From contig CM044966.1 in NCBI GenBank assembly GCA_024516035.1, positions 1,115,296 to 1,179,295 on the forward strand: 64,000 bases of DNA, read 5' to 3'. The notes below the pieces were generated by a model. It made no database searches. It saw nothing but the letters and a program-made list of their open reading frames with translations, and was not told the DNA's origin. Position 1 is the stretch's first letter, and the number at the start of each line of letters is the position of its first letter. Shown in pieces: positions 54,371-64,000 of the stretch. The stretch comes from Bactericera cockerelli. Lineage: Eukaryota; Arthropoda; Insecta; Hemiptera; Triozidae. The position numbers and the translations under genes are program-made.

Positions 54371-54499
54371 TAAGGAAAAAGAACATTTTCCACACTTAAG
54401 TGTTTTTTGAAGCTGGGCCCAGGAGTTTATAAATATTGAATGTGATTTGACACCCTTTTAACAGGAAACATAATTCTCTCCTCCTGGAGATCACTTTTA

Positions 54500-55098
54500 C
54501 CATTATTTTTATTTATACTGGCTGGGACTGTGGTACTATATCATTATTTTTATTTATACTGGCTGGGACTGTGGTACTATATCATTATTTTTATTTATAC
54601 TGGCTGGGACTGTGGTACTATCATTATTTTTATTTATACTGGCTGAGACTGTGGTACTATCATTATTTTTATTTATACTGGCTGGGACTGTGGTACTATC
54701 ATTATTTTTATTTATACTGGCTGGGACTGCGGTACTATAATTTTTTTTATTTATACTGGCTGGGACTGTGGTACTATATCATTACTTTTATTTATACTGG
54801 CTGGGACTGTGGTACTATCATTATTTTTATTTATACTGGCTGGGACTGTGGTACTAGCATTATTTTTATTTATACTGGCTGGGACTGTGGTACTATATCA
54901 TTATTTTATTTATACTGGCTGGGACTGTGGTACTAGCATTATTTTTATTCATACTGGCTGGGACTGTGGTACTATCATTACTTTTATTTATACTGGCTGG
55001 GACTGTGTTACTATCATTACTTTTATTTATACTGGCTGGGACTGTGGTACTATCATTACTTTTATTTATACTGGCTGGGACTGTGGTATACTATGCAA
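54500..55098. repeat. 39-bp minisatellite, about fifteen units
   Basis: Units of TATCATTATTTTTATTTATA plus CTGGCTGGGACTGTGGTAC, 37-42 bp each. The three + strand frames across it (IFIYTGWDCGT repeats) are by-products of a period near 39. Confidence 0.93.
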
Positions 55099-55099
55099 A

Positions 55100-55510
55100 A
55101 GCTCGGTATTATTATAATAAGGGTTCTGGCAAAGTCCACACTCGTTAAGTCCAGTGGGGATTTGTTTATGTTTTATTACATGATAGAAACACGTAATATA
55201 AATATGTTGATAAACATAATGCAAAACATATTGGTTGAGGATGGAGAATAGTAAAATGTATTACTTATGGGGCGTATAGTAGTCGTACTAAATATTGGAC
55301 ACATTAATAAAATAGTAATAATTAATTATTTTATGATGCGTTATTAGGAGGAAAAAGTAAAATAAAATATTTGCAGTATAAAATTAATAAAAAACTAATA
55401 CACAACAAAAATAATTATAAATAAATAACAAATAACAAAAATAATTCTTTTGTTCTAAGTAAAGAACATGAAAAAATTAAATAAGTAGCAATAGATAATT
55501 CAATTTTTTT
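55100..55510. other. No gene seen; AT-rich
   Basis: AT-rich flank with no recognised repeat. Confidence 0.4.
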
Positions 55511-55905
55511 CCTATTATAAGGAAAGTATTATAATCGTCGAAAATTTGACCTACCCAGTTTTTCACATTTCTCGACGAATCATAGCCTCAGGATACCAAA
55601 AAAGTCCTTTTCAGCCATTGGTCCGTGCGTCTGTCTGTCTGTGTGTGAACAGGATATCTCAAGAACGGTAAAAGCTAGAAACTTAAATTAAAATATGGTA
55701 TGGTAATTAATTTTATACACCAAACAAACCACGGAACTTTTGGTTGAAATCGGCCGCAGAGCCTTAAATATTGGCCGAAAGCACCGCTTCTTTGAATTGG
55801 TTGAAGACACAAAAAAGTTGAAGGACAACATTAACTATAGCTAAGCTATCGCTTAGCTCAAGTTTGTCCGTTACCGTTACCGTTGAGTCACCAGTGGCGG
55901 AGTTC
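55511..55905 (+). repeat. Family I repeat, shorter copy
   Basis: Starts at CCTATTATAAGGAAAGTATT and matches 1220-1830, with only a short GTCT repeat and an internal deletion. Ends near TGAGTCACCAGTGGC. Confidence 0.7.
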
Positions 55906-56095
55906 AATTTTCTATAGAATATCATTTCAATGATAAAATAATGTATTTTATTTGAGATTTACCAACTATACCAACAAACTCATAAACAATATATTACAAT
56001 AAAAAAATAAAATAAAAAAAATAATAATTTAAAAAAAATCCTGTAAATTTCAAGACCTCATTTGGTTTGCTTACCCCAAGTCAGAGGCGGAAAAA
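55906..56095. other. No gene seen
   Basis: AT-rich spacer. Confidence 0.35.
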
Positions 56096-56420
56096 ATAAG
56101 GAGAGAAAAATATAGAGAGAGAAGGAAATAGAGAGAGAAGGAAATAGAGAGAGAAGGAAATAGAGAGAGAAGGAAAGGATGAAAAATAAATGTAATATAT
56201 TAGGACACGGTTCAGAACCAATATACATATTTCTCCTGCTTACTATTCTGAGGATGTGTGCTTCTCTCCTCTCTCTCTCTCTCTCCCACTCTCCTTGTCT
56301 GTCTCTCTTCTCTCTCTCTCCCACTCTCCTTGTCTGTCTCTCTTCTCTCTCCATTTCTCTCTCTCTCCCTATATTGTTTTTCTCTCTCTTTCTTTCTCTC
56401 CCCCACTCTAACGAACTAAC
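56096..56420. repeat. GA tract followed by CT tract
   Basis: Four repeats of AATAGAGAGAGAAGG at 56110-56175, then CT repeats with CCCACTCTCCTTGTCTGTCT duplicated at 56285-56345. Open frames on both strands are artefacts. Confidence 0.85.
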
Positions 56421-56539
56421 GAACACTAGATGTATCACCAATTCCATAGAATTTTAAGTTCAATAATATTATGTATGTACTTTTCATTTCAATCTTCTTA
56501 TTTATTATTATTTTAATTTGATCTTATAATAACCCAATA

Positions 56540-56665
56540 TGTAGATGAGGAAGAGAACCGTCTCCTCAGAAGTTAGACTTAGCTTATAGGAGATGTATTG
56601 TTTATAATATTATTCTTGTACAAATAAATAAAAGTATTCAATTCAATTCAATTCAATTCTCTCTC
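56540..56665 (+). repeat. LINE 3' tail, family L, with (AATTC)n
   Basis: CTCAGAAGTTAGACTTAGCT, TATAGGAGATGTATTG, TTGTACAAATAAATAAAAGT and four AATTC units. Confidence 0.65.
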
Positions 56666-57850
56666 TTCTCTCTCTCTCCCTCTTCTCTCTCTCTTCTCTC
56701 TCTCTCTCTGCCTCTCTCTCTCTTCTCTCTCTATCTCTCTATTCTCTCTCTCTCCAACTCTCTTTGTCTGTCTCTCTTCTCTCTCTCTCTCCCTCTTTCT
56801 CTTCTCTCTCTCTCTCCCTCTCTCTCTCTTCTCTCTCTCTCTCTCCCTCTATCTCTCTCTCTCCCACTCTCTTTGTCTGTCTCTCTTCTCTCTCCAATTC
56901 TCTCTCTCTCTCTCTTTCTTCTCTCTTTTCTCTCTCTCCCTTTCTCTCTCCCTCTATCTCTCTCTTCTCTCTCCCTCTCTCATTCTTCTCTCTCTCCTTT
57001 TCTCTCTCTCTCCTTATCTCTCTCTCATTTTCTCTCTCTCTCTTTCTCCCTCTCTTGAACTGTCTCTCCGTCTCTTTTTTTCACTCTCTATTACTCTATA
57101 TCTCTCTCTCTCTCTCTCCCTATCTTTTCCTCTTTCATCTCTCTCGCTAAGTCTATATTTCTCGCCGTTTAAGGATATGAAAATGATCATTTCTCTGTGT
57201 GTCTCTCTCTCTCCCTCACTCTTTCTCGTTTTCTATTTCTCACTCTCTTGCGTTTTCTCTCTCTCCTATTCCAAGGATATGTTTGTGTTACCGGAGAATA
57301 TATTCAAGGACAGTATCGAGATACATAGTTTGAGAATATCAAAATGACCTTTCTCTCGTTCATTTTCATCGTCTCCTTTTTTTCTCTCTCTCTCCTTCAT
57401 ATTTCCCCATTCTTTTCACAAACTCTCTAACTTTATACCTAACCCATCTCTATCTTTCTCTCTTTTAATATACATCCGTTTTCAGCCATATTTAGCTCTT
57501 CCTTTCCTTATATCTTCTTCTCTCTGTGTCTCTCTCTTTCTCTCTCTATCTCTGTATCTCTCTCTTACTCTCTCTCTCTCTGTACTCTTCTCTCTTTCTC
57601 TCTCTCTCTTTCTCTCCCTCACTCTCTCTATCTCTTTTTCTCTTTAAGCTGAACTAATGCCTTCAGTTAGATTAGGAAAGACAATAGTACAGAGATGTTT
57701 GTATTTTCAAAGAGTTGGTCTCTCTCTCTCTCTAATCATCGAGAATTAAAGTTCTCTCTCTCTCTCTCTTTCTTTCTCTGTCAGTCCATCCATCATATCG
57801 GTCCCTTCTTCTCCCTCTCTCTTTCTCTCACTCTCTATATCTCTCCTTCT
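56666..57850. repeat. CT-rich low-complexity DNA
   Basis: Dense CT repeats at 56660-57130, 57200-57270 and 57510-57640, with a smaller block to 57850. Ser/Leu frames are artefacts. AT-rich interruptions hold no gene. Confidence 0.85.
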
Positions 57851-58249
57851 CACTCCCTCTATCTGTACCTCTATACAGTCTATACATTCAATATCGACTA
57901 TTCCCTTCAAGTTCGAAGAATAAGTGTTTGCAAGTTGAGGTTCACTTTGGTCAATTTCATTGTCTTTAGAGTTGTTCAGGTTGGTCAAATTATTATGATT
58001 ACATTCTAACCTGGATATAAGAGAAAGGTTTCCAGGTCAAATTTCGTTTATACATATAAGGAAAATAACCTGTTTGTAAGAAAAACTTGGATGTAAGAGA
58101 CAAATCACTTAAAATAAAATAACCTGTGTTGTACGAGAAACTTGGATATAAGAGAACGATTTCCAGGTCAAATTACCTAGAATATCCTTTTATTAAGAGA
58201 AACGGGTCAAGTGGCAGAGAATGCCTAAGACATTATTTTCGCCACAGAT

Positions 58250-58627
58250 CGCCTCTGACAACACAAAGAGGCGTAAACCACAAATTTTGAAATCGTTTTA
58301 TTGCTTAGATTGAGTCTACTTGTGCTATATTTTGTTCTCACAAATAGACGTAACCCAATTATAATCCAAAGAAAAGATACAACAAAAATTAAAATCAGGC
58401 GTATCCCTCATTTTCTCTTTTTCAGACAAATCAAATAGGCTTAAATCGATAATCACAGTTAAATAATCAAATTTGGCAACAGAAAAAGTTCGTATGGTCA
58501 TTCACGGGTACAGGGAAGTGATAATGTTCCTACCGTGAACAGAAAATTTATGCACAAGAAAACTCATTTTGGCTCTCCTGTAAAATTTCGAAAATGTGGT
58601 TTACGCCTCTTTGTGTTGTCAGAGGCG
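58250..58627. mobile_element. 378-bp MITE with CGCCTCTGACAACACAAAGA ends
   Basis: Inverted terminal repeats of about 43 bp (CGCCTCTGACAACACAAAGA, GGCGTAAACCACA, then ATTTTGAAAT/ATTTCGAAAAT). Flanks AGAT at 58246-58249 and 58628-58631. Each terminal repeat is itself a small hairpin (CGCCTCT...AGAGGCG). The interior has no coding sequence. Confidence 0.78.
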
Positions 58628-58639
58628 AGATTACAAGAC

Positions 58640-59575
58640 AATAAAATTGTAGAACTGTTCAACAATATTTCTTGTAGGTATATGTTTTTAGTTCTTTTCC
58701 CTTATTAAATGTTGATTGTTTTGTATCAAAAAAAAAAACAAGGTATAAATAAATAAAGAAAATAAATAAATCGATAAAAAATTAGTAATAATAAAAAATA
58801 AAAAAATTCTGGAAATAAAAGAAAAAACCATACATCATAAAATATTGAAAACCATCTAAATAAGTACATAGTTCAATTCGTTTTTCAAATAATTATGATT
58901 ATTTAATTTAAAAACAATAAAAATATACTGTTTAAAAAACAAAAATATATTTTTTTGGATACTTAATTTTTATTAATTTTTCTTTTAATTTGGACTAACA
59001 CAATCAATATTTTTCAGTAATTTATTAGTTATTAGTATATACTCGTACGATCTCAAATGTTTATTTAAAAGCAAAATAATTCCTATGTACTTTTTTTTTT
59101 TCAAGTAAAAAAAAATTATGATATAAAAAAGTTATAAGAATAACTAAGCTGGAAAAATAAATCCAGGGTCCACAAAACTGTCCTGCAAACTCTCTTACAA
59201 TATTCTAATTCAAATATTTCAAATGGAGAGGAAGAAAAAGCGAGCACCATTTTCTCTAAACTAATCTACTTGAAGAAAAAAAAAACCGAACGAGTAAGAA
59301 ATAATATTGGAGAGAAATATTGTAATGTTCAATTTTATAGAAATAATATTAATAATAATAATCATGCCGTCGAATAGAAAAACGTCAGGAGATACCGGGC
59401 GATAGGAAAGTGTTCTGAAACCAAATCTATCAAAAAAAAAAAAAAAAAAAAAAAAACCGACAGACGGACACAAAACCAAAGTTGCTCAGGCTTAATTGAT
59501 CGCTGCTTAAAATACTAGATGTTTTCTTTTTAATTAAGGTGCTTTACAAACAGCTGGTCTTTCGCACCGTTTCCG
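58640..59575. other. AT-rich interval, no gene seen
   Basis: Extremely AT-rich, with A-runs at 58728-58738 and 59429-59456 (about 25 A) and many AATAAA motifs. Short frames only. Confidence 0.5.
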
Positions 59576-59582
59576 TTTCAAA

Positions 59583-59840
59583 CTAAATTTTTCTATAGCA
59601 TTTTATTCGTTTCAGGTATATTATCAGGGCGTCAATTTCATTTGTGTCGTCACGTAACGATGGTATAGCGGACAAATTGGTACGGGCAGGAGCTAGGATA
59701 GAGCATTCAAGGAGGTGTTCAACCGTAAGGACAACACCACATTGACAAAGGGGAGGGGAATTCTTTTTAAACAGGTGGCCATGGGTAATAAAAGTATGGC
59801 CAATTTTCATTCTGGATATTACAACTTCTTCGAAACTAAA
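59583..59840 (-). pseudogene. LINE RNase H-type C-terminal fragment
   Basis: The minus strand reads EEVVISRMKIGHTFITHGHL, then FKKNSPPLCQCGVVLTVEHL and LECS, and ends DALIIYLKRIKCYRKI with a stop at 59583. It has the same layout as the fragment at 51062-51372 (RIGHT..TH, C.CG, T+.HIL.C, then Y+K+), so both are 3' ends of related LINEs. About 80 codons are preserved and the frame reaches upstream of the first ATG before a stop. It is 5'-truncated. The 3' side runs into AT-rich DNA without a clear tail. Confidence 0.82.
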
Positions 59841-60635
59841 TATTTAAAGCTCATTCACAAGAACTTTCAAATAATTTACTATATTCAACAGAATTCAACC
59901 AAAAACACAGCTCTTTTCATGGAAAATTTCGGCATTTGTTCCATGAATTCTTTTCCTATAACTCTTTCTATTTAGTTGGTTCTATTTTCTCCAGTTTTTC
60001 TCTTTTAGGTTTTCTTCAACTCTGTCTTTTCATCATATCTTTGGACTCTCTCTCTCTTTCTTTTACAGCTTTTTTCAAAATCTTGTATTGTCTAAATTGT
60101 CTTACACACATAAATTTCCTCTCTTTGCTGTATACGTCCAGACCATCTCAGCCAACTCTCTTACATCAATTTCAACAAGGTTAAGAGACTATCACACTGC
60201 CTTGGCATAGATTTTGCCGCTACAACTACTAGATAACTTTTTCTTCGAAAATGATCCAGCTTTGTCACAAAAAAAGGTGCATCAAATCTAGTACATAATA
60301 CTTCTTGTCATTTCACTGCTGTCTCTGAGTTCTGAGACAACATCAAGCCTTCACTTTTTCGAGGATAGTTTATTGGATTAACACCAGAATCTTGTATAAT
60401 AATAATATCACCGGGGTTACCGGTTCATTTATTAAACGAGCAAAGCTCTATTTACATGAATATAACAATGAAAAATACATGTAAAAAGTATTGTTTTTGG
60501 GGATCCACCAACCAGAGAATCATCAAATCAAAATTGCAAGCATCAAAAATGTAGTCACAAAAATTTACTTTCAAACCTATGGACAAAAGGCTACCTCGTT
60601 TGTGGAGGTTTTGGGCTATCGTGGCTCGTTAAAAT
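59841..60635. other. No gene seen
   Basis: AT-rich, unique-looking sequence. The 82- and 86-residue frames (59715-60184) lack known motifs. Confidence 0.45.
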
Positions 60636-60639
60636 AATG

Positions 60640-60850
60640 CTTTTTAGTGAAAGGTTAATGGTGAGGATAATACCTAAAGCATTTTTTACCAGCTTACCCT
60701 CAGAGTTGCTTTATGGGTGGAATTTTTAACCAACGGATCCCTATGCTACCTGGATTACCAGACTAGCGCGTTAACCACTTGACTACCAGTGCACGTCTTT
60801 ACCAGGGAAATATTTAATGGGTGACTTTGGACAAAATTATAAAACAAGAT
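60640..60850 (-). repeat. SINE family E with 5' extension
   Basis: Minus strand from 60795: TGCACTGGTAGTCAAGTGGT, TAACGCGCTAGTCTGGTAAT, CCAGGTAGCATAGGGATCCG. The region 60796-60850 matches sequence upstream of the E copy at 53731. Confidence 0.72.
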
Positions 60851-60859
60851 TAATTAAGC

Positions 60860-62135
60860 TGTTCAATTCAATTGAGGCTATAGTGCGCTGTGATTGGTTG
60901 AAACTCCAGATACAATTTTCAGACACACCTTAACCACTTCACTACCAATGCAAGTCAAGCTAGGAACGTTAAACAGGGAGAAGACCAGTGTCTCCGCTAG
61001 AAGACTACATATAAAACAATATAACAAGACTAGCCAAAACCCTTTACAGCCAGGCTAGCTTGTAGTTTTCTAAGGTGTTTAAATGGCATTCTAACGAAAA
61101 AGGTCCAAGCCTCATGAATGGTGACGCTCTTAAGAAATATGTGGTTCAGGGATCGACCCAATTTCAAAAAAGTTGGCTGGAGACCATCACTCACCCTTCC
61201 AGCTGTAACTAAGCTGGCTACAACAACAACAACCAATGCGCGGTAGCATTATTTTCTGAGCATTCTTTATTTTATGTAAAACGAAAACCTTATTGATTGT
61301 GAGGGACCTCATTTACAATAGGATCACAGATGTTGCAATCTCCACTCTTCTTCTCTTTCTCACTCCTTCACCATCCTCTTCATTTTCTATATCAATTTCT
61401 TCTCTCTCAGTCCGTTCTTTTTCTTCTCTCCTCCTAATTTCTTTTCTCATCTTCTCACTCCCTCATCAAGTCCATCCTTCTCTTTTCTCAATGATATCCA
61501 TTTCTGCTGTCTCCATTTTTTCATTTCCTCATTTTTTTCGCGTTCTATCTTTTTTCTCTACACTTTGTCTGTTTTTTGAACTTTTCCCTACGTCACTTTG
61601 CTTCGTCACATTTTTTTTTCACTTTCAAATTAAAAACTCTCTCTTACGTTCGTTACGATGTCATCGTGTTTCTTCTCTTTGAACGAATTAGTAGAAGTTT
61701 GATAACTTCGTAGACACTGATTCTTTTGTAGACTTGTAACACGCTCGATGACTCCTAAGTTCTTCAAAGTTGAGCGGTTTAGTAATAATTTTACTTTCAA
61801 GATTGTACATATTTTAAAATTGCACATGTACAAAGGTTGTACATTTTTTAATAACTAGCACATGTTCACTTGTTCAGCTATGAGGTATTGATCTTACTTC
61901 GAAGGACATCTTTAGATCTAGGAAGTATTTTCAATATTAAAAATTTGTTGATGAAATAAAAGTCAGTGATTTGTCGCAATTTCAAGGCACATGATGTATT
62001 TTTGAGGTGAATGGTTCATATTCTTTTTAAAAGAGCCAGTAAATGTTACCATGATTAAAAAAAAATTGAATTTTATAATACACTAGGTTAAATCCATGCG
62101 ATTACACGAAGCGATTTTTGAAATAAATAAATAAA
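60860..62135. other. No gene recognised
   Basis: Mixed sequence. A 68-residue minus-strand frame (61030-61236) and a Ser/Phe-rich + frame of 129 residues (61293-61682) show no known domain. T- and CT-rich at 61335-61620. Confidence 0.4.
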
Positions 62136-62139
62136 TTTA

Positions 62140-62375
62140 TCATATCACAATTTAGAGGGTAGCGCAGAATTACAGGACTTCACCGTATCTTTGTTATAAT
62201 ATCTTATTTTTGGCTGTAGTTTAGCCACTGGTCGCTGCTCACAATTGCAGCTACTCATTTTTCTTCATTAGATATGAGTGGACCCCAAACAACCAAGTAC
62301 AGAGCAGAAAAATCCTGCCCCGCCAAGGATCGAACCCAGGTCACCGTGAGTACAATACCAAGCGCACATTTTAAG
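62140..62375 (-). repeat. SINE family B
   Basis: Minus strand: GTGACCTGGGTTCGATCC, GTTTGGGGTCCACTCATA, GAGCAGCGACCAGTGGC, TAATTCTGCGCTACCC and TTGTGATATGATAAATTTAT tail. The outer head is lost. Confidence 0.68.
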
Positions 62376-63420
62376 TAAAAAATATGTATGAATTTTTTTT
62401 TAGCTCTTTTGTTGTTGTTACAGTTTTCGAAATACAGCTTTCTTTTCGTTAGTTCTAAATAAAGGAGGTAATATCTTTTTTAATGTTAAAGAAGTTCATT
62501 GTTATAATAAACATATATTTATGTGCTACCACATAACTTTGGCACCATCGCTGATTAAATTGCTCCAGATCTAAATTATCGGATTACATATTTCATCGGA
62601 TATTAAACAATTCTCAAAATATTAAAAAATAAAAATTGGCACATTTTTAATAAAAAATAATTTAAAAAAAAACTTTATAACAAAATCAACGATAGAATAG
62701 CATAAAATATTGCTCCGATATCAAATTGAAAAAATAATATAATGAAAAGAAAATAACACTCCTTTTTTAAAAATATTATTCTAATATTGCAATGAAATTA
62801 AAATAATAGAATATTGTAAACAGGAGGAAAATTATATTTTTATTAAATATTCTGCAACTACTCAAAGCTGCTCTAAGGGAAAATTTCATAACTGTAATTT
62901 TCCAAACATTTTGCTCAATTACTCGTCATTCGTGACAGAGTCTCTTACTCGTTGAATAAAATCTATTTTTTATTTCATTTAATTTCATTTTCAGTTGGTG
63001 TTTCTAGTTTCTTTCGTATATTTTTTTTTCTAGTTTCTTTCGTATATTGATCCTGAAATGTGTATTTTAGTATTTTGAAAAGGCAAATGTGTAATTTAGC
63101 ATGTTGAAAAGGGCAAATTTAATCATGATGTGTATGGTGATGTGAGTTATCTTTACGTATCAGATACATTCAACATTGGTAGTACCTACAATAATAATTA
63201 ATGATGATAGATTGAATTATTCCTTATATTAACTCTAACTTATATTAAAGATTCAAAAAAATAATGTACCTCTTTTATTTGGGATTTTACCCTTGGAAGT
63301 GTATTTTTTAAGACTGTAACAACAGATTTTACCTTTACCTTGAAATACTTCTCATTTCGATCGGAGTATTGAATAGATATAAATACATAATTTTAAATTA
63401 TTGACGGTAAACTAAAATAT
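62376..63420. other. AT-rich interval, no gene seen
   Basis: A small tandem duplication of TTTCTAGTTTCTTTCGTATA at about 63000-63050 and TTTAGTATTTTGAAAAGGCA-like repeats at 63063-63115. No coding signal. Confidence 0.5.
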
Positions 63421-63424
63421 AATG

Positions 63425-63605
63425 ATAATAATACTCTTTAGTGGAAAGTAACCTCCAGGCGAGGTTAATGGGCAATTTTTGCATTTGCATTCATGGTTAA
63501 TGAGCATTTCTACCACCTAACCCTCAGAGTCTTATTATTATGTAACCATATTCTCAAATTTATGAGGGAAAAATCCATGCATTGGGATGGAATCGAACCA
63601 CGCTA
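63425..63605 (-). repeat. SINE family E
   Basis: CTCTTTAGTGGAAAGTAACC, CCAGGCGAGGTTAATG, CCACCTAACCCTCAGAGTCT and CATGCATTGGGATGGAATCG match the family E body. The head is decayed. Confidence 0.68.
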
Positions 63606-63797
63606 ACTGCCTACCGGACCAAGCAAGTGTAACGATCAAGCCTACATATTGTCATATCAAATTTATTTTGTATACTAGAAAGCCATGCTCTTAAGACTAA
63701 ATTATTAGATAAATCAATTATTACACGAAGAGCAATCTATAAAGCACGTTATCGTGTTCTCTAATTAACACAAAACATCAACCGTTTGTCGTCGAGA

Positions 63798-63992
63798 CCG
63801 TTTTTTTTATTGGTTACGTCGCTCACGCCATGTCATACACGACGGTTACCCCCATCCAGAACTCACACGTACATGCCTCACCACTGATGGGCGAAAAGCC
63901 AGCGCCGAGATAAATTGAATGGTCACCATCAGTCTACTCGCTGTGCGCTAACTGTGTTAGACCGTGTATCAACAGCATCGACGATGGCTAGA
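63798..63992 (-). repeat. SINE family D, diverged
   Basis: Minus strand: AGCCATCGTCGATGCTGTTG and GACTGATGGTGACC (5S-like), then CGGCGCTGGCTTTTCGCCC and GTCGTGTATGACATGG. More diverged than other copies. Confidence 0.6.
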
Positions 63993-64000
63993 GACTGTTT

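Noticed and set aside
54571..55148. Three + frames with repeated IFIYTGWDCGT
   Set aside because: Translation of a 39-bp minisatellite in three phases; no gene signals.
61293..61682. 129-residue Ser/Phe-rich + frame
   Set aside because: Pyrimidine-rich composition explains it; no signal peptide, domain or splice support.

Overview
The window reads as repeat-dominated, AT-rich arthropod nuclear DNA, most likely insect; a hemipteran is a guess and the sequence alone does not fix the species. The reasons are a spliced gene with a TATA box and an arthropod-type initiator, Tc1/mariner-type elements with TA target duplications, LINE reverse-transcriptase debris, tRNA- and 5S-derived SINEs, a Helitron and very long CT/GA microsatellites. 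There is no operon structure and no credible prokaryotic gene. Most long open frames lie in homopyrimidine or minisatellite DNA and are not genes.

The one convincing host gene is at about 31.64-33.06 kb on the + strand. A TATA box and initiator precede a short first exon that encodes almost only a signal peptide. A 189-base GT-AG intron follows, then an exon encoding tandem 30-residue units with regular Arg-Arg pairs. It looks like an undescribed secreted repeat protein or multi-peptide precursor.

Layout. 0.6-9.3 kb: two long-inverted-repeat elements, each with a remnant of a mariner-like transposase C-terminus, plus a broken LINE. 9.3-18.9 kb: SINEs, a small MITE, a 27-bp minisatellite and about 2 kb of pyrimidine tract. 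18.9-21.1 kb: a near-palindromic element with arms of about 820 bp. 23.9-25.6 kb: a 39-bp minisatellite. 25.6-31.4 kb: SINEs, LINE debris and an R2-like RT fragment with its own insertion. 31.6-33.1 kb: the secreted-protein gene. 34.1-35.6 kb: two LINE ends. 35.6-39.5 kb: a Helitron with both termini visible, keeping a broken helicase and carrying about nine 147-bp tandem repeats where the Rep domain should be. 41.3-43.6 kb: a fourth long-inverted-repeat element. 44.7-45.4 kb: two MITEs. 46-64 kb: CT-rich DNA, LINE fragments, nested SINEs, another MITE and decayed AT-rich sequence.

SINEs are grouped here by shared sequence and given provisional letters. A (Gly-like head), B, C, E, F and G have tRNA-like heads. 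D has a 5S rRNA-like head and shares its central body with tRNA-headed C. Other repeats: H is a MITE of which both copies are split by younger insertions; I has ATAAGGAAAGT ends; J, K, N and O are short dispersed repeats; L and M are LINE 3' tails. All recognition was by eye, so family-level calls are tentative, boundaries without a stated duplication may be off by 5-20 bases, and copy numbers of simple repeats are approximate.
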